Source of the DNA: an archaeon
Lineage (GTDB): Archaea; Thermoproteota; Nitrososphaeria; Conexivisphaerales; DTJL01
Assembly (NCBI GenBank): GCA_021811935.1
Contig: JAKAPW010000008.1
Coordinates: 1 to 34,275 of the forward strand
Direction: 5' to 3'
Length of the DNA stretch: 34,275 nucleotides
Shown: positions 1-6,392 of the stretch, one piece after another
Layout: every line of letters begins with the position of its first letter
Position numbering within the stretch: the first letter of the stretch is position 1
Notes under the pieces: generated by a model
Database searches by the model: none
Told to the model about the DNA's origin: nothing
The model's input: only the letters and a program-made list of their open reading frames with translations
Made by a program: the position numbers and the translations under genes

Positions 1-102
1 ATCGGCCGTGACCCTCGAACCTCTGGCGACGTTGTCATGCCATCGCCTGATCTGCTGGTTCTCAAGCAGGTGCCTGTGATTGCTTCGCTCTACCTGTACC
101 AT
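1..102 (-). CDS. Tyrosine recombinase/integrase, N-terminal part only (runs off left edge)
   Basis: Only the first 34 codons are present, read leftward from an ATG at 102 and open to base 1. The peptide ends in IRRWHDNVARGSRVTAD, which looks like the start of the SAM-like core-binding domain of archaeal XerA/phage-type integrases, where the pattern of RRW, a short linker, ARGS and TA-VYLRRL is usual. The catalytic domain with the Arg-His-Arg-Tyr residues would lie outside the window, so activity cannot be judged. A TATA-like GTTAAAAG sits about 25 bases upstream, fitting a leaderless mRNA. A GTG two codons earlier is an alternative start. The ORF is too short for the supplied track. Its place beside a toxin-antitoxin cluster fits the end of an integrated element. 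The identification rests on a short stretch and is moderately sure. Confidence 0.55.
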   Translation of the reverse strand, partial: MVQVERSNHRHLLENQQIRRWHDNVARGSRVTAD

Positions 103-122
103 GCGCACATTGGTGCGTGTGC

Positions 123-130
123 CTTTTAAC
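123..130 (-). promoter_or_regulatory. TATA box of the integrase fragment
   Basis: GTTAAAAG on the minus strand is centred about 25 bases before the ATG at 102. It would place the transcript start at or next to the start codon. Confidence 0.4.
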
Positions 131-140
131 GAAAGGGGAC

Positions 141-160
141 TTGGCACTTGTTGGTGCCAA
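141..160. repeat. 7-bp inverted repeat in the integrase/antitoxin intergenic region
   Basis: TTGGCAC and GTGCCAA flank a 6-base spacer (TTGTTG). It lies between the divergent integrase and AbrB-type antitoxin genes. It could be an operator or a recombinase arm site; nothing in the sequence decides which. Confidence 0.45.
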
Positions 161-265
161 ATCCCACCGGGCCCGCCTCAAGATTACAGACCATCATCCC
201 GGGGTCATTGCCTTAACCATGCCAGGTTTAACAAAGTTTAATTGTGTGTAACTCCAAGGAGGACT

Positions 266-538
266 ATGGCGACAACGCTGAAGGTTAGGAAGAAGGGCAT
301 CTTGATTCTCCCCAAAGGATTGAGGGAGAAGGCAGGAATCAAGGAAGGATCCACAGTGGTTGCAACAGCTGTTGACGACGGGATAGTGTTGAGTCCGAAG
401 GAGAAGGACGTCGTGAAAGAGCTGCTTGGATTGGCCAAGGTGTCTCAACAAAACAGAGCTAATAGCATAGAGCGGGTGCGTGCCCTAAGACACGAAATTG
501 ACGAGCAACGAGCGTCCAGGGGCGGACGAGCCTCTTAG
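266..538 (+). CDS. AbrB/SpoVT (MazE-like) antitoxin of an AbrB-PIN module
   Basis: A 90-residue protein whose first 45 residues form a swapped-hairpin AbrB domain: a KVRKKGILILPKGLREKAGI-type stretch followed by EGSTVVA and a second beta-hairpin. The charged helical tail would wrap around the toxin. It is predicted to bind its own promoter as a dimer and neutralise the PIN RNase encoded 21 bases downstream. The ATG at 266 is preferred over the TTG at 242 because AAGGAGG lies 3 bases before it and the AbrB fold starts right after it. Two TATA-like boxes (TTTAAC at 227 and TTTAAT at 237) could give either a short leader carrying the Shine-Dalgarno or a leaderless transcript. Confidence 0.75.
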   Translation: MATTLKVRKKGILILPKGLREKAGIKEGSTVVATAVDDGIVLSPKEKDVVKELLGLAKVSQQNRANSIERVRALRHEIDEQRASRGGRAS

Positions 539-559
539 ATTCGATGGATCCCCGAATCC

Positions 560-991
560 TTGACAATCACTTGTTATCTCGACACGAATATCTTCCTCAA
601 CGTGATTTATGAGGAACCACACCATGCAGGAGGCTCCAGAATTTTGCTTGAAAAGATAGAGAGGGGAGAGCTGGGAGGGATCACGTCATCGGTGACTGAA
701 ATCGAAATTGCGCTGGATATGGAGAAGACGGGCAACCGGGAGAATATAGACCGCGCGCTCAGACTTGTTGAGAGGATGAATAACCTCACAATATGCCCCC
801 TGGACTCTTGGACTGCGAGAATGGCAGCAAAGTTCGTCTTTGACTCTCACTTGACCGTCCACGATGCGTATCACGGAGCCACAGCTATGGTGAATGGTGC
901 CGGAGTCTTTGTAACACGGGATAGGACACTAGGAGACAGGCTGAAGAAGATGATCAAAGTGCTGTTGCCGGAGGCGCTTCAAGCGAGCTGA
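560..991 (+). CDS. PIN-domain toxin (VapC-like RNase)
   Basis: A 143-residue PIN protein. The first acidic residue is in CYLDTNIFLN near residue 8, the second is in SVTEIEIA near residue 47, the third in HDAYHGA near residue 100 and the fourth in VTRDRTL near residue 119. These are the metal-binding acids of a Mg-dependent single-strand RNase, so the enzyme looks intact. Length is typical for VapC. The start is a TTG at 560; the nearby ATG at 544 is out of frame. It follows the AbrB antitoxin in the same direction by 21 bases and is presumably co-transcribed. VapC toxins usually cleave tRNA or rRNA, but the target here cannot be read from sequence. Confidence 0.8.
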   Translation: MTITCYLDTNIFLNVIYEEPHHAGGSRILLEKIERGELGGITSSVTEIEIALDMEKTGNRENIDRALRLVERMNNLTICPLDSWTARMAAKFVFDSHLTVHDAYHGATAMVNGAGVFVTRDRTLGDRLKKMIKVLLPEALQAS

Positions 992-1258
992 CGAAGTTGC
1001 GTGCAATCATGCTTCTGTCAAGCCGTTTCTCTAAACATGTATTTTCGTATATACGCCCGTTTTGGTGCTCAAGCTGTTAGCTACGTGCAGAGAGGCATCC
1101 GGCCAAATCTCTGGGGGCTCCGATAGACCGTCTTGGCCCTGAATTTTGATGCGCGAGTTCCGATACCCGCTTTTTGCCCAGCCATATCCCAAAAGTGGAG
1201 GGTTGATCGATTCAAACACCGAGAGCCGGCGTCAAAGCCACTTCTTGAACGCCTCCAA

Positions 1259-1558
1259 TTACTTGGAACCTTCCTTTTCGAAAACCGTGACCGTCGTGGC
1301 GTCAACCCTGTACTCGTTTCCTTCAATTTTGACAGTCGAGAGGAGAGCCGAGCCATATTTTGTAGTGTCGAATGCGATGAGCAATCCTTCCTTTCGATCA
1401 ACCCTGCACCTGCACGAAAATCTTATCTTGTCCCCAAGGCAGGCGCACCAAGCGCCAATCTGTTCGTATTCACCGTAAGCGTCAAGAGTTGCGTCTTCGG
1501 CAATTTTTTCCGGCCGGGTCTCTTGGTCTGTTCGATTTATCTTGGGACATCCAGCTGC
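1259..1558 (-). pseudogene. Unrecognised short protein frame without a start codon (probable remnant)
   Basis: A minus-strand frame is open for 99 codons between a TGA at 1559-1561 and a TAA at 1259-1261 but lacks a usable ATG/GTG/TTG near its 5' end, so it is missing from the ORF track. The peptide looks protein-like, with alternating polar and hydrophobic residues and a Cys cluster: DKIRFSCRCRVDRKEG, then LLIAFDTTKYGSALLSTV and YRVDATTVTVFEKEG. An ATG at 1572 in another frame reads MPRGEQLDVP and would join it by one frameshift. I do not recognise the family. It is best viewed as a decayed or frameshifted gene in the accessory zone. The rest of the 992-1668 gap shows nothing I can support. 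Confidence 0.4.
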
Positions 1559-1640
1559 TCACCTCGCGGCATGGACTGCGCGTCTGTCTGTATCACGACG
1601 GGCTCCATAGTGCAACAGTCCACAAATTCTGTGCATGGTT

Positions 1641-1668
1641 CTTATATACCAGTATACCATTATATAAA
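1641..1668 (+). promoter_or_regulatory. AT-rich promoter/operator of vapBC
   Basis: Three TATA-like blocks (TTATATACC, GTATACC, TTATATAA) stand just before the ATG at 1669. The first is centred about 24 bases upstream and fits a leaderless start. The central GTATAC is self-complementary, as expected for a dimeric autorepressor site. Confidence 0.5.
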
Positions 1669-1887
1669 ATGGGGAAATTGCCCGAGGCCACAACCGTGAA
1701 GGTCTCCAAAGAGACGGTTAGGAAGCTCGTGGCCCTTCAACGCAGCCTTCATGCTAGAACACTGGACGAAACGATCAAGATATTGGTGAAAAGGCATAGG
1801 AAGGAAGTACTGGATGCAGCATTCGGAAGCGACAGGGCGAAGTCGAGGGTTTTCAAAGAAGGGGATCGGCTTGAAGACCGTAGTTGA
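1669..1887 (+). CDS. vapB: VapB-type antitoxin (ribbon-helix-helix)
   Basis: A 72-residue protein. A beta strand (ATTVKVSKETV) is followed by helix RKLVALQRSLHARTLDETI and a second helix, which is the pattern of archaeal ribbon-helix-helix VapB antitoxins. The basic tail with RAKSRVFKEGDR is the likely toxin-binding segment. The ORF track starts this frame at 1489, but the ATG at 1669 is chosen because the RHH strand begins there and because strong TATA elements lie directly upstream. Its 3' end overlaps the start of the PIN toxin by 17 bases, so translation is probably coupled. It is expected to repress its own operon. Confidence 0.75.
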   Translation: MGKLPEATTVKVSKETVRKLVALQRSLHARTLDETIKILVKRHRKEVLDAAFGSDRAKSRVFKEGDRLEDRS

Positions 1888-2281
1888 CTCATGGGCCTGG
1901 GTGGAGCTATTCAAGGGAAGCGCCAGCGGGAAGAAGGCGAAGGAACAAATGGAGAGGTCGGACGAAGTGTTCACTCCGAGCCTGGTTCTGGCGGAGCTTG
2001 CCAGGAAGTACTCGGGAGAGGGGGAGGAGCCGGCAACCGTCAGGCGGTGGCTCCAAACTGTAATTGAGGCAACGCAAGTCGTCCAGATCGATGTCGGACT
2101 GGCAGAAGAATCGGCGAGAGCGTCAATGCAGCTGGTCGAGAAGGCTCGAAAGGAGGGCCTGGAGAAGCCGGGTCTCGGCGACGCGATAGTTCTGGCTACG
2201 GCCAAAGTCAGCCGGGTTCGCGTCCTCACAGGCGACCCGCATTTCGGTGGCCTATCTGAGACTCTCTGGGTGGGAGACTAG
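1871..2281 (+). CDS. vapC: VapC-type PIN toxin
   Basis: A 136-residue PIN protein from a TTG at 1871: LKTVVDSWAWVELFKGS holds the first Asp, LVLAELARKY the Glu, GLGDAIVLATAK the third acid and LTGDPHFGG the fourth. All four metal-binding positions are present, so RNase activity is likely. The ORF track starts at 1814, inside the antitoxin; the TTG is preferred because the PIN fold begins there. It overlaps vapB by 17 bases in another frame. The likely role is growth arrest by cleaving a structured RNA when the antitoxin is lost; the target is unknown. Confidence 0.8.
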   Translation: MKTVVDSWAWVELFKGSASGKKAKEQMERSDEVFTPSLVLAELARKYSGEGEEPATVRRWLQTVIEATQVVQIDVGLAEESARASMQLVEKARKEGLEKPGLGDAIVLATAKVSRVRVLTGDPHFGGLSETLWVGD

Positions 2282-2483
2282 GCTGGCGCTGCCCAGAGCC
2301 AATGAAGAGAAGCTGGAGTGAACGAGCTGGCTCGGTCAGATCCCGATATTCGAGTTCCGCGGCGAAATCATTTTTCCAAACCCATTCAGGTCCTGATCCC
2401 GCCGGCCTCGTTGTTAATCAGCGCCGCTTGCGTTCAAGCTTTCCGACCGTTCTCCTTGAAAAATAACTGGTGGTATTTCGGAT

Positions 2484-2708
2484 ATGTCGAAACGTAAGGA
2501 AAGGTAGGTCGGGACAACGATCACGATACCCGCTTCGCCGAAGGGGAAAATGTCCCGGGCCGACGTGAACTGGAGCGAGGCGATCGGAGAGATGGCGACC
2601 GAGAAACCGGAGGATGAAGGCCAACCGGACACGGCAGAGGAAGTTATGCCCAATGAGCGAATCAGACGGCCTGCGCCCAGCGGTTGGAGCGAAGTGATCA
2701 GAGAGTGA
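2484..2708 (+). pseudogene. Decayed VapB-type antitoxin with an in-frame TAG
   Basis: From the ATG at 2484 the frame reads MSKRKER, then a TAG at 2505, then VGTTITIPASPKGKMSRADV and NWSEAIGE to a TGA at 2708. The part after the stop matches the usual start of archaeal VapB antitoxins (a TTITIP strand, then a helix with NWSEAI). The end repeats a similar WSEVIRE motif. A TATA-like TTGAAAAATAAC lies about 25 bases before the ATG, which supports that ATG as the ancestral start and the TAG as a nonsense mutation. An internal ATG at 2550 would give only a 52-residue tail. Together with the toxin stub that follows, this is a dead module. Confidence 0.5.
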
Positions 2709-2751
2709 CGAATTCGTAGTCGATCCGTCCGTCGTTACAAGGTGGTTGTGA
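2707..2751 (+). pseudogene. VapC remnant (N-terminal stub only)
   Basis: Directly after the decayed VapB the frame reads DEFVVDPSVVTRWL and then TGA. This is the first beta strand of a VapC PIN domain with its catalytic Asp (xxVVDxSVVxxW). There is no start codon and no further PIN motif downstream, so the toxin was deleted after its first strand. Confidence 0.5.
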
Positions 2752-2845
2752 TGCGAGACTCCAGGAGCGCGCCAGAGGAACACTCCCAGACGACGGTCCG
2801 ACAGGGGCTTCCTGGCTCGGGCGACTTCGGCCCGGCCGGACCCGT

Positions 2846-3214
2846 TCAGACCCAGACTCTCTTCACTTCAGAGAAATGCGGGTCGTCGGTGACGCACGGA
2901 AGATTGTATCGCTTTGCCGTAGCCATTATGAGCGAGTCGGCCATCGGAACCCCCAGCCTGTGACTTATGTCCGCGCCTTCCTCGGCGACCTGCGCGTCGA
3001 CATCGATTATGTCGAACTCCCGCCTGATAGTCGCCGCACGGAGCGCTGCCACAGCCTTGTCCTCGTTGGCGAGCGTCTGCTTGTAGACCTCGTATACCGT
3101 GATGGAGGAGGCGTACGCGGACTTCGACTTTTCGAAGAGCGCCCTCAGCTTGCCGGTCGTCCCGGCGTTTCTCGAAGTGAAGACGGCCCAGAAGTAGCGC
3201 GTCTCGAAGAGCAT
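2846..3214 (-). CDS. PIN-domain toxin (VapC-like)
   Basis: A 122-residue PIN protein. It starts MLFETRYFWAVF, with Glu where most PIN proteins have the first Asp, and has SITVYEVY for the second acid, MADSLIMATAKRY for the third and VTDDPHF for the fourth. The Glu-for-Asp change at the first position is seen in a subset of archaeal PINs, so activity is plausible. The ATG at 3214 overlaps the antitoxin stop as TGATG, which argues against the TTG one codon earlier used in the track. It is the second gene of a minus-strand AbrB-PIN operon facing the vapBC genes. Confidence 0.75.
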   Translation of the reverse strand: MLFETRYFWAVFTSRNAGTTGKLRALFEKSKSAYASSITVYEVYKQTLANEDKAVAALRAATIRREFDIIDVDAQVAEEGADISHRLGVPMADSLIMATAKRYNLPCVTDDPHFSEVKRVWV

Positions 3215-3435
3215 CAACCTTCCTCCCTCATTCTGTCGAGCTGCTCGAAGGCCCCTTCTCTGCTCAAATCGGACGTGCCCGCAAGGTCGAACAGGGACGG
3301 GACCTTCCTCAGGATGACCTTGTCACCTTCTGTCTCCACCTCCAGCCTCGAACCCTCCTGGATCCCCAGCCTCCTCCTGATTTCGGTGGGTATGGTTGTC
3401 TGTCCCCGTCTCGTGACCACCACCTCCTTGGTCAT
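3214..3435 (-). CDS. AbrB-type antitoxin
   Basis: A 73-residue protein beginning with an AbrB hairpin: VVVTRRGQTTIPTEIRRRLG, then IQEGSRLEVETEGDKVILRK. This is the standard archaeal AbrB/MazE DNA-binding fold. The C-terminal acidic helix (GAFEQLDRMREEG) would bind the PIN toxin. A minus-strand TATA (CTTTAATAT near 3458-3466) is centred 27 bases before the ATG, so the mRNA is probably leaderless. It is translationally coupled to the PIN gene by a one-base stop/start overlap. Confidence 0.8.
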   Translation of the reverse strand: MTKEVVVTRRGQTTIPTEIRRRLGIQEGSRLEVETEGDKVILRKVPSLFDLAGTSDLSREGAFEQLDRMREEG

Positions 3436-3523
3436 GTGGAAACGTGCAGATTCCTGATATTAAAGACTTCCTACCAGCTACACATTCCTATCGAGCCAGG
3501 AGTCCTATGGGGTAGGCGGGCGA

Positions 3524-3532
3524 TTTTATATA
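3524..3532 (+). promoter_or_regulatory. TATA box of the HIT gene
   Basis: TTTTATATA is centred about 26 bases before the ATG at 3554, giving a leaderless transcript. Confidence 0.6.
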
Positions 3533-3553
3533 TGGCCCCACGAATCGACCTGC

Positions 3554-3973
3554 ATGACCGAAGACTGCATATTCTGCAAGATCGCCAAGGGAGAAGCGAC
3601 GGCGAGCGTCGTGTACGAAGACAGGGACGTCATCGCCTTCCTCGACATCAACCCGCTCGAAGAAGGGCATACTCTCGTGATCCCGAAGAAGCACTTCGTG
3701 GACATATGGGACATCGACCCCGACACGCTCGCGAGGGTGACAGCCGTGACGAAACAGGTGGCCCACAAGATGGCCGAGGTGCTGGACGCCCAAGGGATCA
3801 ACACGTTCAGCGCGAGCGGAAAGCCGGCCGGGCAGGACGTCTTCCATTTCCACATGCACGTCATCCCCCTGGCCGCGGGCGGAAGGACGAAGTTCTCCGA
3901 ATGGTGGCGTTCGAGCATGAGGAGGGCCGAGAGGCCGGAGCTGGAGTCGCTGGCGGAGAAGCTCAGCCTCTGA
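3554..3973 (+). CDS. HIT-family nucleotide hydrolase/transferase (Hint-like)
   Basis: A 139-residue histidine-triad protein. CIFCKIAKGE at residues 5-14 is the N-terminal Cys pair of Hint-type proteins, and FHFHMHVIP at 97-105 is the histidine triad with His98, His100 and His102. Members hydrolyse AMP-lysine, adenosine phosphoramidates or dinucleoside polyphosphates using the central His as nucleophile; the substrate cannot be set from sequence. Soluble, cytosolic and normal in length. It has its own TATA box and is monocistronic, converging with the beta-propeller gene. Confidence 0.9.
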   Translation: MTEDCIFCKIAKGEATASVVYEDRDVIAFLDINPLEEGHTLVIPKKHFVDIWDIDPDTLARVTAVTKQVAHKMAEVLDAQGINTFSASGKPAGQDVFHFHMHVIPLAAGGRTKFSEWWRSSMRRAERPELESLAEKLSL

Positions 3974-4018
3974 ACCCTTGGTCCGGGCCCTCGAAGCGTG
4001 CCCCACCGGTCGGCGGCA

Positions 4019-5641
4019 TCAATCTCCTTTGAGCCCCAGGCAGAGGAGCCTGTTCGTCGTCCCTCCGCTGACTGGCAGGAACATCCTCATCCTGCCGCCC
4101 TTCGTGGTGCCGACCGAGAGGCCGGCCCTGCCGACGCCGCCGGTGGCCATGCTCCTGATGAGCCTCCCGGTCTCGGCGTCGGCCATGTACAGCACCCCTC
4201 CGCGGTCCGTCGCGTACACCACGCCGCCGCTGACGGTCACCGCCGCGCTCTGGTACGCGTTCTGCATGGGGAGGTTCCATCTGACTTCGCCGCTCCCTGC
4301 GTCTATGGCGTACAGCGCCGAGCGCCGCGGCGAATCCGTGCCGCGCAGCTTGATCGTCTTCATGGGCTTCCCCCTGAACGTCCCCTCTTCGACCACGGCC
4401 TGCTGCTCCACCTTCTGGGTCGCCGCGTATATCGTGTTGTAGGCGAACGCGATGGGGGCGTTGATGCCGCCCAGGTGGCCCGGGCAGTACACGCCTGGCT
4501 TCAGCGTGGATGATACGTCCGCGTCGTTTCCCCTGTTCGCGTTGAGGAGGGTCGCGTTCTCCCCTATCCTGACCGGCTCGTAGACCGGCCTCCCCGTCTC
4601 CGCGTCCAGCACGTAGACGTGGTTGTTCTTGGCGCCAGCTATCACCGCCTTCCTCCTCCCTCCGCGCGTCTCTATCTCGGTCAGTATAGTGTTCCAGCCG
4701 ACGTCCCAGCCGAGCAGATCGTGCGGGGTCGTCTGGTGGTACCACAGCATCCGGCCGGTCGCGGCGTCGAGCGACACCAGGCAGTCCGTATATAGGTTCG
4801 GCCCGGGTATGGCCAGGTCGCTGTAGACGAACAGGTCGGGGTTGCCCGTCCCGAAGAAGACCCTCCCAGCTGCCTCGTCCACGGCCACCGTCCCCCAGAC
4901 GCTCCCGCCGCCCGCCTGGTCGGAGCTCCCCCAATCTCCGGCGTACGGCGCGATGTTCCCCTTGTGCGCCTCCTCGTCCCAGCCCTTCGCCCCTTCCTCG
5001 GCCGGCGGGACGGCGTACCACCTCCAGAGCAGCCGCCCCGACGCCACGTCGTAGGAAGCCACGAAGCCCCTGGCCGAAGCCTCGTACCCCTGCGCCCCCA
5101 CGCCCTGCGCCGCCAGGCCGAAGATGGCCGAACCCCCGCAGAAAGCAGGGGCCGCCCTCCCTGCGTAAGCCCCCACCGAGCCTGGGATGCCTGCCCCCGT
5201 GCCCTCTATCTTCCAGACGGGGGTGCCGTCGCCGGGGTCCAGCCCGTACAGCGTCGTGTCGTTGGCCAGCACATAGAGGAGGCCGCCCCGATGGTTCAGC
5301 GTGTGCGTCAGGCGCGGGTTGGGGGAGTCCTGCCCGGCGCACCGGAAGGACCACAACAGGCTGCCCGCGTCTCCGTCCACGGCGTACACGGTCCCGCCGC
5401 CGTCCGCCAGATACGCCGTCCCCTCCACCACGAGCGGGGTGGTCTGTACGCCGACCGAAGCGACGCTGCCCAGGTAAGATTTCACATGCGGGCTGGGCAT
5501 CGTTTCCGAGGGCCCCAGTTCGAGGGACCATTTGACCTCCAGGTCGCTCACGTTCTCCCTGCCGATGACGTCCTGGGGGGAGAAGCCGCAGTTCGACGGG
5601 TCGTGGTACGGGCTTCTCCATTCCGTCGGAAGAAGCGACAC
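4019..5641 (-). CDS. PQQ-type beta-propeller protein (quinoprotein dehydrogenase-like)
   Basis: A 540-residue protein made of repeated PQQ/tryptophan-docking blades (GTVYAVDGDAGSLLWSF, TLYGLDPGDGTPVWKIEG, SLDAATGRMLWYHQ, YVLDAETGRPVYEP and YAIDAGSGEVRWNLP). GGSVWGT, FGTGNPD and QTTPHDLLGWD match the cofactor and active-site region of PQQ alcohol dehydrogenases, where the Asp of PHDxxxxD and nearby Asn and Glu bind PQQ-Ca. No signal peptide or membrane anchor is visible, although most such enzymes are exported. The GTG at 5641 is used; a minus-strand TATA (GTCTTAAG) sits 27 bases upstream. A PqqC-like gene nearby supports PQQ use. It could instead be a non-enzymatic propeller. Confidence 0.7.
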   Translation of the reverse strand: MSLLPTEWRSPYHDPSNCGFSPQDVIGRENVSDLEVKWSLELGPSETMPSPHVKSYLGSVASVGVQTTPLVVEGTAYLADGGGTVYAVDGDAGSLLWSFRCAGQDSPNPRLTHTLNHRGGLLYVLANDTTLYGLDPGDGTPVWKIEGTGAGIPGSVGAYAGRAAPAFCGGSAIFGLAAQGVGAQGYEASARGFVASYDVASGRLLWRWYAVPPAEEGAKGWDEEAHKGNIAPYAGDWGSSDQAGGGSVWGTVAVDEAAGRVFFGTGNPDLFVYSDLAIPGPNLYTDCLVSLDAATGRMLWYHQTTPHDLLGWDVGWNTILTEIETRGGRRKAVIAGAKNNHVYVLDAETGRPVYEPVRIGENATLLNANRGNDADVSSTLKPGVYCPGHLGGINAPIAFAYNTIYAATQKVEQQAVVEEGTFRGKPMKTIKLRGTDSPRRSALYAIDAGSGEVRWNLPMQNAYQSAAVTVSGGVVYATDRGGVLYMADAETGRLIRSMATGGVGRAGLSVGTTKGGRMRMFLPVSGGTTNRLLCLGLKGD

Positions 5642-5664
5642 GGGCCGACTTCCGGCTTCTTCGT

Positions 5665-5729
5665 CTTAAGACTTGCGGTCATATTCGGATTATCCGAACC
5701 CATGCGACCCCGCGCAGACACGCTTTTAT
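5665..5729. promoter_or_regulatory. Divergent promoter region with a 15-bp perfect palindrome
   Basis: The minus-strand TATA (5665-5672) serves the beta-propeller gene and the plus-strand TATA (TTTTAT, 5724-5729) serves the C2H2 gene. Between them lies TTCGGATTATCCGAA (5684-5698), two 7-bp arms around one base. It is upstream of both boxes, where an activator or shared regulator would bind. Confidence 0.55.
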
Positions 5730-5753
5730 CGCGACGCCGCGGAGGAAGACCGC

Positions 5754-6125
5754 ATGGTCGTGGTCGACTGCTCGGGGGCGGAATCCGTGATGGCGGACCT
5801 GGCGTCGTATGTCTCCGAAAGGCTTGGCGGGAGGGCGCTCCCGATACTCAAGGGGAAAAAGATAGTGTTCGACCCCGTGTCCGGCGAAGGCCCGACCGTC
5901 CGAGAGGTGGCCTCCATCGTGGGATCGTTCCTTCACGAGAAGTCGCTGGAGGCGAAATACCGCGTGTCAGAGGAGGGAGAGAGCGTATGCGTGACGTCCG
6001 TCTCGGGGGGCGGGGAGACGGGAAGACGGGGCCTCCCCCCGAACCTGTTCATGTGCACCCATTGCGGCTTCGCCACCTCCTACGAGGAGCTGTACCAGCA
6101 GCACGTCAGGATACATTACGTGTGA
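5754..6125 (+). CDS. Small archaeal protein with a C-terminal C2H2 zinc finger
   Basis: The chosen start is the ATG at 5754, giving 123 residues; a TATA box lies 27 bases upstream and the longer ORF in the track would begin upstream of that box. The first 80 residues look like a mixed alpha/beta domain that I do not recognise. The last 25 residues hold a classical finger, CTHC followed by 12 residues and HVRIH (C-x2-C-x12-H-x3-H). A single C2H2 finger at the C-terminus is found in several archaeal DNA- or RNA-binding proteins. Being divergent from the beta-propeller gene across a palindrome, it could be an autoregulator of that pair; this is inference. Confidence 0.7.
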   Translation: MVVVDCSGAESVMADLASYVSERLGGRALPILKGKKIVFDPVSGEGPTVREVASIVGSFLHEKSLEAKYRVSEEGESVCVTSVSGGGETGRRGLPPNLFMCTHCGFATSYEELYQQHVRIHYV

Positions 6126-6128
6126 GCT

Positions 6129-6281
6129 TCAGCCGTTGAAGTTTCCCCAGTAGAAGTCGGGCGTCGCCCCGTGCTCCACCAGCGGCCTGGCGCCGCTCTT
6201 GTGTTTCACGCCGCACCTCTTCTGGTGCCTCAGCCATTTCTTTTCGCTTATCTCCTTCCCGCACTTCGGGCAGAGGGGCAT
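6129..6281 (-). CDS. Tiny zinc-finger protein
   Basis: A 50-residue protein from the ATG at 6281: MPLCPKCGKEISEKKWLRHQ, then KRCG and a tail ending DFYWGNFNG. The CPxC pair, a His and a Cys form a CCHC-like finger. The longer frame to 6338 is less likely because a TATA-like CCTAAAC is centred 28 bases before 6281. It converges with the C2H2 gene, leaving only three bases between the stops. Function unknown; nucleic-acid binding or a protein-interaction finger is plausible. Confidence 0.6.
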   Translation of the reverse strand: MPLCPKCGKEISEKKWLRHQKRCGVKHKSGARPLVEHGATPDFYWGNFNG

Positions 6282-6392
6282 TCGGAAGCCTTCGGCGCCG
6301 CTCACGTTTAGGCATTTCCCTAATTCCGTCCGTTCCAAGGCCCCGGGCCCTCAGCTTTTTTATGGGCGCCGCGGCATACCGGCCGGCGGCAC

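Noticed and set aside
2418-2783. 121-codon minus-strand ORF
   Set aside because: It is antisense to the decayed VapBC pair, which has recognisable motifs on the plus strand.
3963-5621. 552-codon minus-strand ORF
   Set aside because: It is a shifted-frame shadow of the beta-propeller gene; its peptide is rich in Arg, Gly and Pro with no domain pattern.
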